Made by a program: the position numbers and the translations under genes
Notes under the pieces: generated by a model
The model's input: the letters and a program-made list of their open reading frames with translations, nothing else
What the model was told of the DNA's origin: nothing
Databases searched by the model: none
Source: Frankiaceae bacterium
GTDB taxonomy: Bacteria > Actinomycetota > Actinomycetes > JAVEEB01
Length of the DNA stretch: 9,394 bases
Assembly: GCA_030840665.1 (NCBI GenBank)
Contig: JAVEEB010000393.1
Location: 1 to 9,394 of the forward strand
Direction of reading: 5' to 3'
Shown: positions 6,193 to 9,394 of the stretch, piece by piece
Numbering within the stretch: the first letter of the stretch is position 1
Layout: every line of letters begins with the position of its first letter

Positions 6193-6931
6193 CCGCGGCC
6201 GGGCCGACGCCGTCGATGAGGTAGGCGATGAGCGGGTCGTACAGGTGAGGCGCGACGCCGTCGTCGAGCGGCACCGTGACGAGCATCGAGCCCTGCTCCT
6301 CGCCAACGAAGAGCCCCGGGTCGTTGCAGTCGGCGAACCCCATCGTCTGCACGCCGGCCTGAGCGGCGGCACCTGCCCACCCGTGATCGGCAACGACGAG
6401 GTCCGGCGGCTCGCCGAGGCCGGCGAGGAGCGTCCGCATGTAGTGCGGCGAGTGGGTGTGCAGCAGGTTGCCGCCGTGGCGGTAGGCGTGGACGCCGGTG
6501 ATGTCGTACACGTCGTGCGACGGGGCGCTGACGACGCGGCAACCCGCGCCGCGCAGCGCGGCCGCGACCGCCTGGTGCACGGGCAGGAGGTTGGCCGGGT
6601 GGCCGGTGGCGAGGAGGACGGACTCGCGCCGCGCGGCGGCCTGGCGAAGGCGGGCGCGCATGGCGGTCAGCCGTTCGATCGTGCGGTCCGGGTCGATGGT
6701 GTCGATCCCGTCGTACGCGAGATCGGGGTTGATGCCCACCCTGTCCGCCATCACGGTCAGCAGCCGCGCGAAGGACCAGTCGCCGGTCAGCGTGATGCCG
6801 AAGGTGACGTTGTCGTCGCCGGCGAGGGTGCGGCGGATGTTGTCGATGTTGTTGCCGCGCGTGGTGGCCACCTTGCCCGCGATGGCGGACGCGACGAGGT
6901 GGGCGCGGAGGTCGGCGGTTTCGGCTGTCAT
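6188..6931 (-). CDS. Conserved actinobacterial protein, annotated as phosphatase in relatives
   Basis: The 247-residue product resembles, from memory, a protein often annotated simply as phosphatase near proC in Streptomyces and relatives. Conserved-looking blocks are an N-terminal LRAHLVASxIAGxVAT, DWSFARLLTVMADRVG near 50-66, TIDPDRT near 78-84, LLATGHPANLLPVHQ near 105-120, HTHSP near 163-167, and VVADHGWAGAAAQAG then GFADCNDPGLF near 185-214. The His- and Asp-rich motifs would suit metal or phosphate chemistry, but I cannot map them onto a known phosphatase fold, so the activity is tentative. There is no signal peptide. ATG 6931 has almost no ribosome site; a TAGCCT box nine bases upstream suggests a leaderless or near-leaderless transcript. 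The gene ends at a clean hairpin before the HTH gene. Confidence 0.75.
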   Translation of the reverse strand: MTAETADLRAHLVASAIAGKVATTRGNNIDNIRRTLAGDDNVTFGITLTGDWSFARLLTVMADRVGINPDLAYDGIDTIDPDRTIERLTAMRARLRQAAARRESVLLATGHPANLLPVHQAVAAALRGAGCRVVSAPSHDVYDITGVHAYRHGGNLLHTHSPHYMRTLLAGLGEPPDLVVADHGWAGAAAQAGVQTMGFADCNDPGLFVGEEQGSMLVTVPLDDGVAPHLYDPLIAYLIDGVGPAAG

Positions 6932-6940
6932 GTCCGTCCG

Positions 6941-6946
6941 AGGCTA
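6941..6946 (-). promoter_or_regulatory. -10 box suggesting a leaderless transcript for the phosphatase-like gene
   Basis: TAGCCT on the minus strand ends nine bases before ATG 6931. Transcription would then begin within about three bases of the start codon. This fits the poor ribosome site and the common use of leaderless mRNAs in actinobacteria. No clear -35 is seen at the right distance. Confidence 0.35.
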
Positions 6947-7017
6947 GCGGGGTCGCGCCCGTTCTGCGCGCGGGCCTCGATGGGGGTGCGGGAGGGGTTG
7001 CGGTGCGTCGCTCCTGG

Positions 7018-7031
7018 CGACAGATTTGTCG
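7018..7031. promoter_or_regulatory. 14-bp inverted repeat upstream of the VOC gene, possible operator
   Basis: CGACAGATTTGTCG has perfect five-base arms around GATT. It lies 43 bases before the VOC start, in the divergent gap shared with the phosphatase-like gene. A GGGGGCCCC palindrome follows directly at 7031-7039. The regulator is unknown. Confidence 0.35.
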
Positions 7032-7074
7032 GGGGCCCCAGGTGAGGCTCCTGCCGGACGGAAGGAACCCGCAA

Positions 7075-7560
7075 ATGCCAGCCATCACTCCGAATCTGTG
7101 GTTCGACATGCAGGCCGAAGAGGCCGCCAACTTCTACCTGTCCGTGTTCAAGAACTCGCGCATCGTCTCCATCGCCCGCTATACCGAGGCCGGTCCGGGA
7201 CCGGACGGCTCGGTCATGACGGTCGAGTTCGAGCTCGACGGCCAGCGGTTCGTCGGCATCAACGGCGGCCCGCAGTTCCCGTTCAGCGAGGCGGTGTCGT
7301 TCCAGATCGACTGCGAGGACCAGGGCGAGATCGACTACTACTGGGAGCGCCTGTCCGACGGCGGCCGGGAAGACCAATGCGGGTGGCTCAAGGACAAGTA
7401 CGGGCTGTCGTGGCAGGTGGTCCCGAAAGGCATGGCGGACTTCTTCGACAACTCCGACAAGGAGCGCACGCGCCGCGCGATGGAGGCGATGCTCGGTATG
7501 CGCAAGATCGACGTCGCGACCCTGCAAGCAGCCGCCGACACCGTCAACGACCAATCGTGA
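7075..7560 (+). CDS. VOC superfamily protein, PhnB/3-demethylubiquinone-methyltransferase-like (PF06983 type)
   Basis: The 161-residue protein has the opening typical of this VOC subgroup: TPNLWFDMQAEEAANFY near residues 5-21, then LSVFKNSRI, GSVMTVEFELDGQRFVGINGG near 45-65, FSEAVSFQIDC near 70-80, and CGWLKDKYGLSWQVVP near 102-117. These are the two beta-alpha-beta-beta-beta halves of a glyoxalase-type fold. Members are often called PhnB or 3-demethylubiquinone-9 3-methyltransferase, but the latter name is doubtful and no substrate can be assigned. ATG 7075 has GAAGGA at 7061-7066. An upstream in-frame start at 7003 would add 24 non-family residues and is rejected. It is divergent from the phosphatase-like gene and converges on the Fic gene, with 39 bases between the stops. 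It could be an accessory gene that arrived with Fic, or a resident gene. Confidence 0.88.
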   Translation: MPAITPNLWFDMQAEEAANFYLSVFKNSRIVSIARYTEAGPGPDGSVMTVEFELDGQRFVGINGGPQFPFSEAVSFQIDCEDQGEIDYYWERLSDGGREDQCGWLKDKYGLSWQVVPKGMADFFDNSDKERTRRAMEAMLGMRKIDVATLQAAADTVNDQS

Positions 7561-7575
7561 GACCCAGCCGATCGC

Positions 7576-7591
7576 CGCATTCCGCAATGCG
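7576..7591. terminator. Perfect 6-4-6 hairpin between convergent VOC and Fic genes
   Basis: CGCATT (7576-7581) and AATGCG (7586-7591) are perfect reverse complements around CCGC. It sits in the 39-base gap between two facing stop codons, the expected place for a bidirectional terminator. No T-tract follows on either strand, so strength is uncertain. Confidence 0.5.
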
Positions 7592-7599
7592 AAAGGTGT

Positions 7600-8769
7600 T
7601 CAGCTCGGCAGGCTGCCGTCCTCGACAGCCGTCAGCAGGTCGAGCAGTGTCGTCGCCTCCCAGACCCTGTTGCGTTTTGCGCTGCCCGTGAGACTGAGCA
7701 CCCCTGCCTCCTCCATCGCGGCTATGGCCGCGCGGGCCTGCGGAGCGCTGCGACGCGTGGCGGCCGCGACGATCGGGACATTGAGAACGGGGTGCGCCGG
7801 CAGTACATCGATGAGTTCCCACACCGCGGAGTCACGGCGAAGGCTCCGCACCGCTGCGCGCCACTCAGCTTGAGCAGCTTCGACTGCCTCGAGATAGTGC
7901 AGCGCCAGGCTCGCCGCCTCGGTTGAGGCGAGGGCGAACATCTCAAGCCAGGCGGCCACATCGCCGTCGCGGAACGCGGTCAGTCCTCGGATGTAGCGGT
8001 CACGACGGCGCGCGAGAATGACACTGATCGGCGGCACGTAGCGGGTTGCCAAGCCGCGCCGCCGAAGGACCACGTGCACGAGCGCGCGACCCGTCCGGCC
8101 GTTTCCGTCGGCGAACGGGTGGATCGTCTCGAACTGCGCGTGCACCATCGCCGCCTGCATCAGCGGGGAGGAATCGCGCTCGTTGCAGTACGTGACCAAA
8201 TCTGCCAGCAGGGCCGCGACCAGTTGCGGCGCAGGGGGCACGAACTCGGCCCCGCACGGTGTGTAGTCGTTGCCGCCGATCCAGTTCTGCTCATCGCGGA
8301 TCGATCCAGCTATCGCGGGGTGGAGGCGCATCATCAGCGCACGATGGATGTCCGCGATGCCCTCCACCGTCACAGCGTCGTCTGTGGCACGGTCAATCGC
8401 CAGTTGCATCGCGTCGATCGACGACACGATCTCGCCGAGTGTTGGGGTCAGCCGCCGCAATTCGGCCTCGGCGAAGGCAACCGCACGCACCGGCGCGTGC
8501 AGACCCTCGACTTTGGACGAGGCAATCGACTCGGTCCGCAGCAGGAGGCGTGCGAGTGGGGCGAGCGCCCTGTCCGGCCTGCTGTTCAGGGCAGCGATGG
8601 CGTGCTCGGCCTCGGCGACCAGGCCTGCCAACTGGCTGTCGAACGTGGGATTGGCCCCGGCGACACCCGCCGGAACGAAATACTCGTACGTGCAGGCCCG
8701 TCGATGGCGCGGAGGCGCGGGGGAGGAGGGATCCCAGGCCCATACGGCGCTGACGAAGTGTCCCGGCAT
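7600..8769 (-). CDS. Fic family protein, class II (self-inhibited), probable AMP-transferase
   Basis: The 389-residue protein has the three-part layout of stand-alone bacterial Fic proteins. An N-terminal Fic_N region (about 45-110) carries the inhibitory helix motif SSKVEG at 84-89, with S84 and E88 matching [S/T]xxxE[G/N]. The core carries a perfect catalytic motif HPFADGNGRTGR at 217-228, with H217, D221 and R228. A flap-like segment near 164-178 (GGNDYTPCGAEFVPP) lies before it. The C-terminal part (about 310-389) looks like a winged helix. Such proteins transfer AMP to a target hydroxyl and are held in check by the inhibitory glutamate; the target here is unknown. No separate antitoxin gene is nearby, as expected for class II. 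ATG 8769 has GGGAGG upstream and a plausible promoter. It sits between proC and the conserved block, so it is probably an accessory insertion. Confidence 0.93.
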   Translation of the reverse strand: MPGHFVSAVWAWDPSSPAPPRHRRACTYEYFVPAGVAGANPTFDSQLAGLVAEAEHAIAALNSRPDRALAPLARLLLRTESIASSKVEGLHAPVRAVAFAEAELRRLTPTLGEIVSSIDAMQLAIDRATDDAVTVEGIADIHRALMMRLHPAIAGSIRDEQNWIGGNDYTPCGAEFVPPAPQLVAALLADLVTYCNERDSSPLMQAAMVHAQFETIHPFADGNGRTGRALVHVVLRRRGLATRYVPPISVILARRRDRYIRGLTAFRDGDVAAWLEMFALASTEAASLALHYLEAVEAAQAEWRAAVRSLRRDSAVWELIDVLPAHPVLNVPIVAAATRRSAPQARAAIAAMEEAGVLSLTGSAKRNRVWEATTLLDLLTAVEDGSLPS

Positions 8770-8797
8770 CCCTTCCTCCCAGCTTCCTTAAGAAGGG

Positions 8798-8826
8798 ATA
8801 ATGCGTTAAACCTTCGCAAGACGCAA
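8798..8826 (-). promoter_or_regulatory. Candidate promoter for the Fic gene
   Basis: On the minus strand TTGCGT (8826-8821) and CATTAT (8803-8798) are exactly 17 bases apart. Transcription would start near 8790, about 20 bases before the ATG, leaving room for the ribosome site. The surrounding bases are AT-richer than the rest of the window. This would let Fic be expressed independently of proC. Confidence 0.45.
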
Positions 8827-8828
8827 GC
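8815..8828. repeat. Tandem heptamer overlapping the Fic -35 region
   Basis: CGCAAGA (8815-8821) and CGCAAGC (8822-8828) follow each other directly and overlap the proposed -35 box. A CTTC/GAAG inverted repeat around TTAA lies just downstream at about 8783-8795. These may be regulator contact points or chance. Confidence 0.3.
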
Positions 8829-8845
8829 GAGACTACCTGAATAGC

Positions 8846-8858
8846 CGCCTAAGAGGCG
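8846..8858 (-). terminator. Short hairpin after proC
   Basis: CGCCT (8846-8850) and AGGCG (8854-8858) form a five-pair stem with a three-base loop, two bases past the proC stop on the minus strand. No T-tract follows. It could separate proC transcription from the Fic gene. Confidence 0.35.
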
Positions 8859-8860
8859 CG

Positions 8861-9394
8861 TCAGCCGCCCGCGAGCTCCACGGAACGGTCGCGGCAGGCG
8901 GTCAGCCCGGCCCGGAGGGCACCTTTCACGTCGTACACGTCGAAGGTCTCGATCGCTGCGGCCGTGGTGCCACCTTTCGAGGTGACCATCGCGCGCAGCT
9001 CGGCCGGCGCAGTGCCCGTCTCGCGCATCAGCGTGCCCGCCCCGATGATCGTCTGGGTAGCGAGCGCCGTGGCCGTCTCCTCGTCGAGGCCGAACTCGAC
9101 GCCGGCCGCGATCATGGCCTCGGCCAGGTAGAACACGTACGCGGGGCCGCTGCCCGACACGGCGGTCACGGCGTCGAGCTGCGACTCGGTGACCCGGCGG
9201 ACCGGCCCGAGCGGTGCGAGCAGGGCCTCCGTCGTCGCGAGGTGCTCGTCGGTGGCCGCCGAGCCCACCGCGACCGCGCTCATCCCCTCGCCGACCAGCG
9301 CCGGCGTGTTGGGCATGACGCGGACCACGGGGGTGCCGGCAGGCAGGCGCTCCTCGATGAACCGCGACGTGACGCCGGCGGCGATCGACACGGC
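8861..9394 (-). CDS. proC: Pyrroline-5-carboxylate reductase, partial (N-terminus beyond right edge)
   Basis: The last 177 residues of ProC are visible; the full enzyme has about 270. ProC reduces pyrroline-5-carboxylate to proline with NAD(P)H in the cytoplasm, the last step of proline synthesis. Visible landmarks are SIAAGV at the edge, RVMPNTPALVGEGMSA, the dimerisation-domain motif AVSGSGPAYVFYLAEAM, and the family signature region PAELRAMVTSKGGTT near the C-terminus. The usual Pro of SPGGTT is Lys here. The Rossmann nucleotide-binding half lies off the window. The GTG at 9391 is an internal valine, not a start. Downstream, the Fic gene follows after 91 bases. From memory, in M. tuberculosis proC is followed directly by the HTH and bS22-type genes that here lie about 2.7 kb away. 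Confidence 0.96.
   Translation of the reverse strand, partial: AVSIAAGVTSRFIEERLPAGTPVVRVMPNTPALVGEGMSAVAVGSAATDEHLATTEALLAPLGPVRRVTESQLDAVTAVSGSGPAYVFYLAEAMIAAGVEFGLDEETATALATQTIIGAGTLMRETGTAPAELRAMVTSKGGTTAAAIETFDVYDVKGALRAGLTACRDRSVELAGG

Noticed and set aside
6182..7045. 287-residue plus-strand frame opposite the phosphatase-like gene
   Set aside because: Low-complexity Val/Asp/Gly/Arg sequence with no family resemblance; the minus-strand protein has clear conserved blocks.
7600..8769. Fic as part of a two-gene toxin-antitoxin pair
   Set aside because: No small antitoxin gene lies next to it, and the inhibitory motif is within the protein itself (class II).

Overview
The window is GC-rich, densely packed and uses many GTG and TTG starts, so it comes from a high-GC actinobacterium. 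Two small genes support this: a 32-residue AURKAIP1/COX24-type ribosomal protein and a 67-residue excisionase-like helix-turn-helix protein. From memory these are neighbours (Rv0500B and Rv0500A) next to proC in Mycobacterium tuberculosis. The genus cannot be told from the sequence. No rRNA, tRNA, CRISPR array, insertion sequence or prophage gene is visible.

Left part (1-1844): a cell-envelope pair read divergently. A VanW-type protein (minus strand, cut by the left edge) has a membrane anchor and peptidoglycan-binding-like repeats. A secreted CAP/SCP-domain protein (plus strand) lies opposite. The 261-base gap between them holds two inverted repeats that could be operators.

Middle-left (1924-4138, plus strand): a receiver-only response regulator, a HAD-IB (SerB-like) phosphatase with a C-terminal membrane segment, and a type I methionine aminopeptidase with an N-terminal extension. 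The last two overlap by four bases (GTGA), which suggests translational coupling.

Middle (4144-6931, minus strand): read in transcription order, a conserved phosphatase-annotated protein, the HTH protein, the tiny ribosomal protein, a PlsC-like acyltransferase and a DUF1990 protein. The acyltransferase and DUF1990 genes overlap by four bases. The order resembles the proC-HTH-bS22-epimerase-acyltransferase block of other actinobacteria, but the sugar epimerase expected between the ribosomal protein and the acyltransferase is absent.

Right part (7075-9394): a VOC/PhnB-like protein (plus strand) converges on a complete class II Fic protein (minus strand), and proC (minus strand) is cut by the right edge. 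The Fic gene has its own plausible promoter and looks like an accessory insertion between proC and the rest of the block.

Most of the window is core housekeeping sequence. I see no clear multi-gene defence or mobile system. The most unusual points are the Fic/VOC insertion, the missing epimerase, the two coupled gene pairs, and several clean inverted or direct repeats in short intergenic gaps.
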